A stretch of DNA of 7,861 bases, taken from positions 1 to 7,861 of the forward strand of contig JAOPYP010000548.1 of assembly GCA_025964635.1 (NCBI GenBank), written 5' to 3'. Source of the stretch: Actinomycetes bacterium (GTDB taxonomy: Bacteria > Actinomycetota > Actinomycetes > Streptosporangiales > Streptosporangiaceae). Positions 1-5,181 of this stretch are shown here, piece after piece. A program made the translations under genes and the position numbers. The notes beneath the pieces are model-generated. The model was not told where the DNA came from. It saw only the letters and a list, made by a program, of their open reading frames with translations, and searched no databases. Within the stretch, counting starts at the first letter, position 1; the number at the start of each line of letters is the position of its first letter.

Positions 1-69
1 GGTTTCCTCGCCGGACCACGGCGGTACCTGGCGGGTGTCTTCATCGGGCCACGGCGGTGCCTGCGTGGT
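1..69 (-). repeat. 33-bp tandem repeat coding an 11-residue PPW tail motif of the kinase
   Basis: Read on the minus strand, bases 69-37 encode TTQAPPWPDED and bases 36-4 encode TRQVPPWSGEE. The next codon (3-1) is again Thr, so a third unit may start at the window edge. The consensus is T-x-Q-x-P-P-W-x-x-E-(D/E). The DNA shows the same 33-bp period, with CCACGGCGGT at 16-25 and again at 49-58. The repeats follow directly after the ATPase domain and look like a flexible, acidic, Trp-containing tail. The total copy number is unknown because the window ends here. Confidence 0.75.
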
Positions 70-1245
70 GCCGGCACCGGGCCAGCGCAGCGTCACGGTG
101 GTTCCCCCGCCGGACCCGCCGCCGATCTCCGCGGTCCCGCCGATCTCCGCCATCCGGCCCCGGATGGATTCGCTGATCCCGCGCCGCGACCGGGGCACGG
201 ATCCGGCGTCGAAGCCCTGACCCTGGTCGATGATCTGCACCACGATCTGGCCGTTCCCCTGGCCGACCCGGATCTCGGCCGAGTCCGTGCCCGCGTGCCG
301 GGCCACGTTGCGGAGCGCCTCGGCCGCGCAGTCCGCGAGCCGGTCGACGGCCGTCGCGGGGAGCGGTTCCGTTGCGGAAAAAAGCGACGTGGAGACCCGC
401 AGCGGGGCAGCTTCCGCGGCCACCGCGGCGAGACGGTCCGCCAGCGGCAGGACGGCCGGGCCGCCCGGTCCGGGCTGCGCGGGCAACGTGTGCAGCACCC
501 GCAGGTCGCGGGAAGCCTGCGCCGCGAGCACCGGGGAGGACGCGTCTAACGCGCCCGAGGCGACCACGGTCAGGGTGGACAGGATCGTGTCGTGCAGTCG
601 GCGGTTCTGCTCGCGCTGATCCGCCAGCCGGGCCGCCTCGACCTTCAGGTCCTGCTCCAGCCGGAGCTGGCGCCCGATCGCGGCGTCGGCGTTCCGGCCG
701 CCCCGGCGGACCAGGGTCATCAGCGCGGACGTGACCAGGGCCTGCAGGATCAGGTACAGCGCGCCCGCCGGGTGCGGCACGGTGGTCGCGTACACCGCGG
801 TCACCGCCGCGGCCAGGGGCAGGCCCGCGGGGGGCGGGAGCGCCAGCTGCGCAATGTAGATAGCGGTGCTGGCCAGGGGCAGCATCCAGGTGGTCCCCGC
901 CGAGATCAGCGCGGCCGGCACCACCAGGTGATGCACGACGATCATGGCCACGATCAGCGCGGCGTCCGCGAGCACGACCGGGCCGGACAGGCCCCGGCGG
1001 CCCACCCAGACGGCGAAGAACACTGACCACGCGCAGAGCGTCACGAGCACGGCCGCGAGCCACGCCCCCGAGGTGGCCGCGGTCGCCGCCAGCGGCGCGG
1101 CCACCACGACGGCCACCGCGATCCACAGCCGGAGCCCGACCGCGTACCAGCCCACGAGCCGGTGCAGGGCGCGGTCCGAAGGCCCGCCGTGGTCACGCCG
1201 GGGCCATGCCCAGCGGCCGACCGCGCCGGTCCCCCTCATCGCCAT
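1..1245 (-). CDS. Membrane sensor histidine kinase, NarL/LuxR-partner type (3' end off the left edge)
   Basis: Two-component sensor kinase that should autophosphorylate and pass phosphate to a LuxR/NarL-type response regulator. The frame is open from an ATG at 1245 to base 1 without a stop, so 415 residues are visible and the C-terminus is missing. Residues about 25-190 form several hydrophobic membrane segments (for example WIAVAVVVAAPLAA). A short linker (RLEQDLKVEAARLADQRE) leads to the H-box HDTILSTL with the phospho-acceptor His at about 218. The ATPase domain has the N-box LRNVARHA (Asn about 313), the DQGQGF nucleotide motif (Asp about 340) and a RRGISESIRGRM G2-type motif. After the domain comes a Pro/Trp-rich repeat tail. 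An in-frame ATG at 1239 has GGGAG at better spacing and may be the real start; a TGA at 1267-1269 blocks any much longer protein. No response regulator is visible; it may lie to the left. The signal sensed is unknown. Confidence 0.88.
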   Translation of the reverse strand, partial: MAMRGTGAVGRWAWPRRDHGGPSDRALHRLVGWYAVGLRLWIAVAVVVAAPLAATAATSGAWLAAVLVTLCAWSVFFAVWVGRRGLSGPVVLADAALIVAMIVVHHLVVPAALISAGTTWMLPLASTAIYIAQLALPPPAGLPLAAAVTAVYATTVPHPAGALYLILQALVTSALMTLVRRGGRNADAAIGRQLRLEQDLKVEAARLADQREQNRRLHDTILSTLTVVASGALDASSPVLAAQASRDLRVLHTLPAQPGPGGPAVLPLADRLAAVAAEAAPLRVSTSLFSATEPLPATAVDRLADCAAEALRNVARHAGTDSAEIRVGQGNGQIVVQIIDQGQGFDAGSVPRSRRGISESIRGRMAEIGGTAEIGGGSGGGTTVTLRWPGAGTTQAPPWPDEDTRQVPPWSGEET

Positions 1246-1285
1246 CTCCCGCAGCCCCCATCGACGTCACGGAGAAGTATGAGGC

Positions 1286-1303
1286 CGTGAGTCACGAATC
1301 ACG
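1286..1303. promoter_or_regulatory. Palindromic CGTGA/TCACG motifs upstream of the kinase gene
   Basis: CGTGAGTCACG at 1286-1296 is an 11-bp palindrome around a central base. Further TCACG copies lie at 1299-1303 and 1267-1271, all within 60 bp upstream of the kinase start. This could be a regulator-binding site in the kinase promoter or leader. It is inference from motif spacing only; such short motifs can occur by chance. Confidence 0.3.
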
Positions 1304-1309
1304 CCGAGA

Positions 1310-1315
1310 ATCATA
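1310..1315 (-). promoter_or_regulatory. Possible -10 element for the kinase gene
   Basis: The minus strand reads TATGAT, close to the TATAAT consensus, in one of the few AT-rich stretches of the window (about 1305-1325). It lies about 65 bp upstream of the kinase start codon. No convincing -35 hexamer is seen at 16-18 bp; the best is a poor TTTCAC. A start point would fall near 1303, beside the TCACG motifs. Confidence 0.3.
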
Positions 1316-1340
1316 AATAAACACACTCCGCGGTGAAAGG

Positions 1341-1379
1341 GCGGGCTAAGTACTAAGCGATTTAGTCGAAAAGGCCCGC
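1341..1379 (-). terminator. Nested inverted repeat between oxidoreductase and kinase genes, possible terminator
   Basis: Outer arms GCGGGC (1341-1346) and GCCCGC (1374-1379) enclose inner arms ACTAA (1352-1356) and TTAGT (1362-1366) around a 5-base loop. It lies about 100 bp downstream of the leftward oxidoreductase stop and upstream of the kinase gene, so it could end the oxidoreductase transcript. On the minus strand only a short CCTTTC follows, not a proper U-tract. It may instead be a protein-binding site; the inner arms resemble the CTAA/TTAG core of the operators at 2142-2190, though without their full half-site. Confidence 0.3.
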
Positions 1380-1480
1380 TTGCCGGCGGTTCCCCCCGCT
1401 GGGAGCTTGGTGCGCCGGGCCGTTTCCCCGGCTGCTACTCCCTCGGCGATGACCAGCTGTGGGGGCGTCAAGAGGACGGC

Positions 1481-2125
1481 TCAGTTGCCCGCCGAGATGA
1501 CGTGTCCGGCCAGGGCCGGGTCTGCGGCCGCGTCCAGCAGCGCGGTGGCGAGGTCGGCCCTGGTGATCTGGAAGCCGCCGAGGACGTTGCGGTCGATCGC
1601 GCTGCGGTAGGCCGCCTTGCCCGGCCGGTCGGTCAGCCGTCCGGCCCGGACGATCGTCCAGTCCAGGCCGGAGGCGCGCACCAGCCGCTCGGCCCGGCGC
1701 ATGTCGTCGATCATGTACCTGAGAACTCGCGCCAGGATCAGCGGCTTGACCACGTAACGGGTGAACGCGTCGTCGCCCGGGCCGGGGGCCATCGCGCTGT
1801 TGCTGGCCATCACCAGCCGCCCCCCGCCGCCCGCCGCCCGCATCGCGGCGATGATGCTGCGCGCGCTGTTGGCGCACACGCTAGAGGGACTGCGCAGGTC
1901 GCGGGCGCCGATCGCGCTGATGACGGCGTCGCGTCCCTTCACGGTCTCCTCGATCGCGCCGGGGTCCATCACGTCGACCTCGACCACCTCGACGCGGTCG
2001 CGCAGCTCGGCGGGCAGCCGGGCCCGGTCGCGAACCACCGCGGTCACCTCGTGCCCGGCGTTCACGGCCTGGCCGAGGACATGCCGGCCAGTGCCGCCAG
2101 TCGCACCGAAAACGGTGAGTTTCAC
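1481..2125 (-). CDS. NAD(P)-binding oxidoreductase, NmrA / BLVRB-like atypical SDR
   Basis: A 214-residue Rossmann-fold protein of the atypical short-chain dehydrogenase group that includes NmrA-like redox sensors, YwnB-type proteins and biliverdin/flavin reductase B. The N-terminus MKLTVFGATGGTGRHV carries the dinucleotide-binding glycines (G7, G10, G13), and VVRDRARL follows the second strand, as expected for NADPH binding. DAVISAIGARD (about 65-76), RLVMASNSA and the typical LDWTIVRAGRLTD segment (about 154-166) fit the family, as does the length. No classical YxxxK active site is evident, which is common in this group. The start is GTG at 2125, supported by a GAGGGAGAG ribosome site just upstream. 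The gene is divergent from a TetR gene and its promoter is overlaid by both operator-like palindromes, so it is probably the repressor's main target. The substrate is unknown. Confidence 0.87.
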   Translation of the reverse strand: MKLTVFGATGGTGRHVLGQAVNAGHEVTAVVRDRARLPAELRDRVEVVEVDVMDPGAIEETVKGRDAVISAIGARDLRSPSSVCANSARSIIAAMRAAGGGGRLVMASNSAMAPGPGDDAFTRYVVKPLILARVLRYMIDDMRRAERLVRASGLDWTIVRAGRLTDRPGKAAYRSAIDRNVLGGFQITRADLATALLDAAADPALAGHVISAGN

Positions 2126-2141
2126 AGTCTCTCCCTCGCAG

Positions 2142-2163
2142 GGTTAGTAAATATTCACTAACC
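2142..2163. promoter_or_regulatory. TetR-type operator O1
   Basis: A 22-bp near-perfect palindrome with arms GGTTAGT and ACTAACC around an AT-rich centre; only one symmetric base pair breaks the symmetry. It sits between the divergent genes, over the predicted transcription start of the leftward oxidoreductase gene (about 2160). The size and symmetry match TetR-family operators. Binding by the adjacent repressor is inferred. Confidence 0.72.
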
Positions 2164-2166
2164 TCT

Positions 2167-2196
2167 ACAGTAGGTAAGCGTTCACTAACCTGTCAA
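2167..2196 (-). promoter_or_regulatory. Strong sigma70-like promoter of the oxidoreductase gene
   Basis: On the minus strand a perfect TTGACA (-35, bases 2196-2191) is followed after 18 bp by TACTGT (-10, bases 2172-2167), which fits the actinobacterial TANNNT pattern. The predicted start near 2160 gives a leader of about 35 nt to the GTG at 2125. The two operator-like palindromes cover the spacer and the start point, so repressor binding should block RNA polymerase directly. The -10 lies in CTACAGTAG (2165-2173), a 9-bp palindrome around its central base, whose other strand reads TACAGT (2166-2171) and may serve as -10 for the rightward repressor gene. The rightward -35 is poor. Confidence 0.65.
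2173..2190. promoter_or_regulatory. TetR-type operator O2 (degenerate left half)
   Basis: Imperfect 18-bp palindrome whose right half, TTCACTAACC, is identical to the right half of O1. The left half (GGTAAGCG) is degenerate. It occupies exactly the 18-bp spacer between the -35 and -10 hexamers of the leftward promoter. Its centre lies 29 bp from the centre of O1, roughly three helical turns, so two dimers could bind on a similar face of the DNA. Confidence 0.65.
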
Positions 2197-2204
2197 GGAG
2201 GACC

Positions 2205-2771
2205 ATGAGCGCGCGAGAACGGATCCTGGACGCGGCCGCCCAGGTCATGCGCGAACGCGGGGTCGCCCACGCCACCACGAAGCAGATCGCGCGCACGGCA
2301 GGCTACTCCGAGGCCCTGCTCTACAAGCACTTCAGCGACAAGGAAGACATCCTCCTGCACGTCCTGCGGGAACGGACGCCGACGTTCTCGACGGCCGCCG
2401 TCCCCGGCGAGGCGACGGTAGAGGCCAACCTGGTCGCAGTGGCCCACGGCGCGCTGCGCTTCTACCGGCACGCCTTCCCGATGATGGCGTCGATGGTGGC
2501 CCAGCCCCAACTGATGGCCGCGGCCCGCGAGTCCCTAGGCAAGTACGGTGCGGGCCCCCAACATCCGGTCACCGCCCTCGCCGCATACGTGCGGGCCGAG
2601 CAGCAACTCGGCCGCGTGTCAGCTGGCGCCGACCCGAACACGGTCGCGGCGCTCCTCATGGGCGCCTGTTTCCAGCAAGGATTCCTGCGCTACTTCAGCG
2701 ATGGGCCCGACTTCCCCAAGGCAGACGCCGCCGCCCTGGTACGCGGCCTCCTGCCCGCACTCCAGCCTTGA
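2205..2771 (+). CDS. TetR-family transcriptional repressor
   Basis: A 188-residue one-component repressor with an N-terminal TetR DNA-binding domain. RERILDAAAQVMRERG forms the first helices, and TTKQIARTAGYSEALLYKHF (residues 24-43) is the classic helix-turn-helix plus the YxHF signature, followed by SDKEDILLHVL. The all-alpha C-terminal half should bind an unknown ligand and dimerise. The ATG at 2205 has a strong AGGAGG three bases upstream. It diverges from the oxidoreductase gene, and both operator-like palindromes lie in the shared 79-bp gap, so it probably represses both genes and is released by a small, perhaps reactive or toxic, molecule. The length is normal and no disruption is seen. 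Confidence 0.93.
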   Translation: MSARERILDAAAQVMRERGVAHATTKQIARTAGYSEALLYKHFSDKEDILLHVLRERTPTFSTAAVPGEATVEANLVAVAHGALRFYRHAFPMMASMVAQPQLMAAARESLGKYGAGPQHPVTALAAYVRAEQQLGRVSAGADPNTVAALLMGACFQQGFLRYFSDGPDFPKADAAALVRGLLPALQP

Positions 2772-2797
2772 GCCGAGCGCCACCCGGCCTCACTTTT
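2770..2797 (+). terminator. Possible weak terminator after the TetR gene
   Basis: GAGCCG (2770-2775) can pair with CGGCCTC (2785-2791) with one bulged base. A TTTT run at 2794-2797 follows. The position directly at the TetR stop codon suits an intrinsic terminator, but the stem is short and imperfect. Confidence 0.3.
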
Positions 2798-2877
2798 CCG
2801 ATTGATAGCGACCCGTTCACCATCGAGCCGGAGCCAGGCCAGCCCACCCCGGACGCCGACTCCCGTGTCACCAACCC

Positions 2878-2900
2878 GGCGGACGTTAGCGGTCACCGCC
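2878..2900 (-). terminator. Possible hairpin after the cupin gene
   Basis: GGCGG (2878-2882) and CCGCC (2896-2900) can pair, with an alternative GCGG/CCGC hairpin inside, directly downstream of the leftward cupin stop (2902-2904). There is no U-tract. It would protect the end of the leftward operon in a convergent gap with the TetR gene. The rest of the 130-bp gap (2772-2901) shows no gene. Confidence 0.25.
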
Positions 2901-2901
2901 A

Positions 2902-3273
2902 CTAGCCGAGCAGTTCCACCGTGGTGAACCGGATCGGCGTATCGCCGGCGTTCTCGAAATCGTGGATCATCGGTTCGTCGGGCGAGTGGTCGGAGTAATT
3001 GGTGTCGCCGACGTGATACTCGCGCGTGATCATCGTGCCGTCCGCGGTGCGCTGGCGGCCGATACCCCCATCCACCACGGTCCAGAAATAACGCCGGGTG
3101 TGCGCGTGGAACGGCCCGCGCTCACCCGGCATGAGCCGTACTTCCCACACCCGGATGTGCTCGTTCTCGAACCAGAGCCGGGTGCCCACGTCCCCGTTGT
3201 GCGGGGCCGCGTCCAGTTCTCCCCGGTAGTCGGCGGGATCGAAACTCTCCTCGCGGATGATCGTGGCGGCCAT
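2902..3273 (-). CDS. Small single-domain cupin protein
   Basis: A 123-residue protein that fits one cupin beta-barrel. The first cupin motif appears as MPGERGPFHAHTRRYFWTVVDGG (residues 48-70), with the metal-ligand pair H56 and H58. The usual motif-1 Glu is replaced in the region of R61/Y62. The second motif contains IHDFENAG with H104 and N108 in H-x3-N spacing. Three of the four canonical metal ligands are therefore visible. The ATG at 3273 has GGAG at proper spacing; longer in-frame readings would run into the upstream monooxygenase gene. It is the last gene of the leftward cluster, 34 bp after the monooxygenase. A cupin here could be a dioxygenase, isomerase or hydrolase acting on the hydroxylated product, or a binding protein. 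The actual reaction is unknown. Confidence 0.85.
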   Translation of the reverse strand: MAATIIREESFDPADYRGELDAAPHNGDVGTRLWFENEHIRVWEVRLMPGERGPFHAHTRRYFWTVVDGGIGRQRTADGTMITREYHVGDTNYSDHSPDEPMIHDFENAGDTPIRFTTVELLG

Positions 3274-3307
3274 CCTGTGCTCTCCTTCGTCGTTGATGCC
3301 GGTCGTG

Positions 3308-4531
3308 CTAGTGGCCCGGGCCGTACAGCCCGAAGATGAGCCGTGGATCCCCGGGGCGGAAGGTGCCCAGGAACTGCGAGCTGTCGCCGATCTCCCGGCA
3401 GCGGGCCAGCAGGTCGCGGCCGAGCGCGAGCTGCCGCTGCTCCCAGGCCGCCAGCGCCGCGGGCACATCGGCGTCCGCGGCCGTGAGTTCCCCGGCCAGG
3501 GCCCACCCGTCCGCGGCAGCCTTGGCCGTCCCGGCCGCGGCGTGCGGGCGGACCGCGAACGCCGCGTCGCCGATGAGGCAGATCCGGCCGAACACCATCC
3601 GCGGCACCTCGATGTCGTAGACCGCCTGCACGAACGGCTCGGGTGCACTGGCCACGGCCTCGGCGATGGGCTCGGCGAGCTGGTCCCGGGCGGCCTGCCG
3701 CATCCCGGTGACCGCCGCCTCGGTAGCCGCGCCGGGCGGCAGCGACACCGGGCGGCGGACTCCGTCCCGGCCGGTCATCAGCGTGTCCAGCGGCGCGCCC
3801 TGGGCCACGTTGACGTACCAGACGATGTTGATCAGGCGGTCGCCCTCGGTCAGCGAGCCGTCCAGGGCGGGGATCGGGTAGACGAGGATGTGGCTGTCCG
3901 GCAGCACCTGGTAGGTGAGTGCGTCGCCGAGGATCTTGGCTGTGCCGGGGGAGAGGTCCTGCTCGGGCACGGTGCCGCGCCAGGCCACGTACCCGGAGTA
4001 GGCCGGGCGGACCGCGGGCAGCAGCCGGGCCCGGGCGGGCGAGCCGACCCCGTCGGCGCAGACGAGCAGGTCGCACTCGGCCTGCGGACTGGGGTGCCGC
4101 CCGGCACCTGGGGCGGCCTGCGGCCCCGGTCCGAGGGTGACCGTCACCGTGCCGTGCTGCTCGGCGAACCCGGTCACCTCGGTGCCCAGCCGGTAGCAGC
4201 CGGCGTCGAGGAGGCCGAGCAGCGAACGGTAGATGGTGTTCCAGGACGAGAAACGGTAGCGGTGCCGCTGCTCGTACTGGACGCTGCCGTCGCGGTTCAG
4301 GAACCTGATCCACCCGGTGGATGAGCATACGTCCGTGACCTGGAACCCGCCCCGCTTGAGCAGGTAGTCCAGGGTCGTGTCGAGCGCGGCGATGCCCGCG
4401 CCCCTGGCTTGCAGCGCGGTCGAGGACCGCTCGAAGACCCGGACGTCACAGCCGGCGTCCCGGAGCACCAGGGCCGCGGTGAGCCCGCCTACCGACCCGC
4501 CGGCGATACTGACCCGTGGCATCCTGGACAC
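3308..4531 (-). CDS. FAD-dependent monooxygenase, UbiH / 2,6-dihydroxypyridine-hydroxylase type
   Basis: Group A flavoprotein hydroxylase of about 407 residues that should insert one oxygen atom into an electron-rich aromatic or heterocyclic ring using NAD(P)H and O2. The N-terminal Rossmann motif is VSIAGGSVGGLTAALVLRDAG (the SVGGL form of GxGxxG), ending in FE34R for the FAD ribose. RGAGI follows near residue 43, the CADGVGS (DG) motif is at 158-164 and the GDAAFAVRPHAAAGTAKA (GD) motif starts at about 321. The SSWNTIYRSLL segment (95-105) and the RPHAAAG form resemble dihydroxypyridine hydroxylases more than salicylate hydroxylases. I chose GTG at 4531 because AGGGAG lies 8 bases before it; ATG at 4522 is the alternative. 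It is 16 bp downstream of the PPOX gene, so probably co-transcribed. A Gly/Pro-rich stretch at 134-151 looks like a surface loop insertion. Confidence 0.87.
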   Translation of the reverse strand: MSRMPRVSIAGGSVGGLTAALVLRDAGCDVRVFERSSTALQARGAGIAALDTTLDYLLKRGGFQVTDVCSSTGWIRFLNRDGSVQYEQRHRYRFSSWNTIYRSLLGLLDAGCYRLGTEVTGFAEQHGTVTVTLGPGPQAAPGAGRHPSPQAECDLLVCADGVGSPARARLLPAVRPAYSGYVAWRGTVPEQDLSPGTAKILGDALTYQVLPDSHILVYPIPALDGSLTEGDRLINIVWYVNVAQGAPLDTLMTGRDGVRRPVSLPPGAATEAAVTGMRQAARDQLAEPIAEAVASAPEPFVQAVYDIEVPRMVFGRICLIGDAAFAVRPHAAAGTAKAAADGWALAGELTAADADVPAALAAWEQRQLALGRDLLARCREIGDSSQFLGTFRPGDPRLIFGLYGPGH

Positions 4532-4547
4532 CGGCTGTGCTCCCTGA

Positions 4548-5069
4548 TCAGGGCCGGCCGAAGGTCGCGACGTTGATGACCTCCATCTCGAACAGCACGC
4601 GCCGCTCGTCGATGGACGGATCACGCAGCCCGTACGGCGGCTCGTTGCCGGTGTACTTCACCCAGATCCGGTCCAGCTGGTCGGTGACCCGCTGCCCCTC
4701 GACCGGGTCGTCCTCGGAGATCTCCCGCTTCACCACGGTCTTGATGCTGACCCAGTGGTAGGTGTTCTCCGGGTTCATCAGCAGGAAGGTCGCGTACGGG
4801 GCCTTGCGCAGCCAGTCCACCTTCTTGCGGTGCGTGGCCAGGTTGAGCAGGACCGTGTCGCCGTCGTAGTCGAACCACACCGGGGTCAGGTTGGGCTGGT
4901 CGGCCCGGCCCATCACGGCCACCACCGCCGTCACCCGCTCATCCAGCAGCCGCTTGAAGCTCGGCTCCAGGTCGGCCAGGCTCGTCACCGGCTCACGGTC
5001 GCCGATGGTGAACTGGCCGGGCTGGGTGCCCTCGGCCACGTCCTTGAACTTCGCAACGGTAATGCTCAC
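4548..5069 (-). CDS. PPOX-class (pyridoxamine-oxidase-fold) flavin/F420-dependent enzyme
   Basis: A 173-residue split-barrel flavin- or deazaflavin-binding protein. RVTAVVAVMGRADQPNLTPVWFDYDGDTVLLNLATHRKKVDWLRKAP, starting about residue 45, matches the PPOX-class pattern: a dGxPxxtPvWf strand, a coenzyme-phosphate-binding segment THRKK, and a W/N-L-R-k-P helix. YATFLLMNPENTYHWVSIKTVV then forms the next strands. The family covers F420H2-dependent reductases, FMN oxidases and haem-related proteins; in actinobacteria many members use F420. The start is taken as GTG 5069 because AAAGGAG (5078-5084) lies 8 bases upstream. An in-frame ATG at 5096 has only poor support. It is the third gene of the leftward cluster, before the FAD monooxygenase. 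Whether it supplies reduced cofactor or acts on the pathway substrate itself is not visible. Confidence 0.85.
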   Translation of the reverse strand: MSITVAKFKDVAEGTQPGQFTIGDREPVTSLADLEPSFKRLLDERVTAVVAVMGRADQPNLTPVWFDYDGDTVLLNLATHRKKVDWLRKAPYATFLLMNPENTYHWVSIKTVVKREISEDDPVEGQRVTDQLDRIWVKYTGNEPPYGLRDPSIDERRVLFEMEVINVATFGRP

Positions 5070-5077
5070 TGCGCACG

Positions 5078-5084
5078 CTCCTTT
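5078..5084 (-). promoter_or_regulatory. Ribosome binding site deciding the PPOX gene start
   Basis: The minus strand reads AAAGGAG with an 8-base gap to GTG 5069. It lies inside the longer reading from ATG 5096, and so argues that the longer form is not the main product. Confidence 0.6.
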
Positions 5085-5107
5085 GCTGTAGCGCATTGCC
5101 CCGGGCG

Positions 5108-5175
5108 GGGGTACCCGGTGCCGGGCGGGTGCCCGGGCCAGGCGGGGTACCCGGTGCCGGGCGGGGGCCCGGGCC
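5108..5175. repeat. Two-copy GC-rich direct repeat, 36-bp period, in the operon gap
   Basis: Copy 1 (5108-5139) and copy 2 (5144-5175) match at 31 of 32 bases; the only difference is T5130 against G5166. Each copy contains GGTACC, CCCGGTGCCGGG and GCCCGGGC self-complementary segments, so the transcript can fold strongly. The plus strand also carries G-run series fitting the four-run quadruplex pattern: 5123-5147, and 5159-5178 (loops of 1, 3 and 2). It fills most of the 112-bp gap between the ThDP enzyme and PPOX genes, the only long gap in the cluster. It may tune expression of the downstream genes by termination, processing or RNA stability. Confidence 0.8.
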
Positions 5176-5181
5176 GGGTGG

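Noticed and set aside
41..1126. Long open frame on the minus strand (361 codons) over the kinase gene
   Set aside because: It is an Arg/Gly-rich shadow frame. The adjacent minus frame carries the full histidine kinase motifs (H-box, N-box, DxGxG), and both cannot be the gene.
1502..2161. Plus-strand open frame antisense to the oxidoreductase, running into the operator region
   Set aside because: No family motifs, and it reads through the promoter/operator gap. It is a shadow of the oxidoreductase gene.
3274..3648. N-terminal extension of the cupin frame to 3648
   Set aside because: The extension lies in the wrong frame over the monooxygenase C-terminus, is Arg/Ser-rich, and the ATG at 3273 has a good ribosome site.
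3030..4328. 432-codon minus-strand frame over the monooxygenase and cupin
   Set aside because: It is Arg/Pro-rich without motifs. The monooxygenase and cupin frames have clear family signatures and proper ribosome sites.
5097..5181. CRISPR-like array
   Set aside because: There are only two repeat copies, a 4-base gap between them and extreme GC content. No spacers or cas genes are present.
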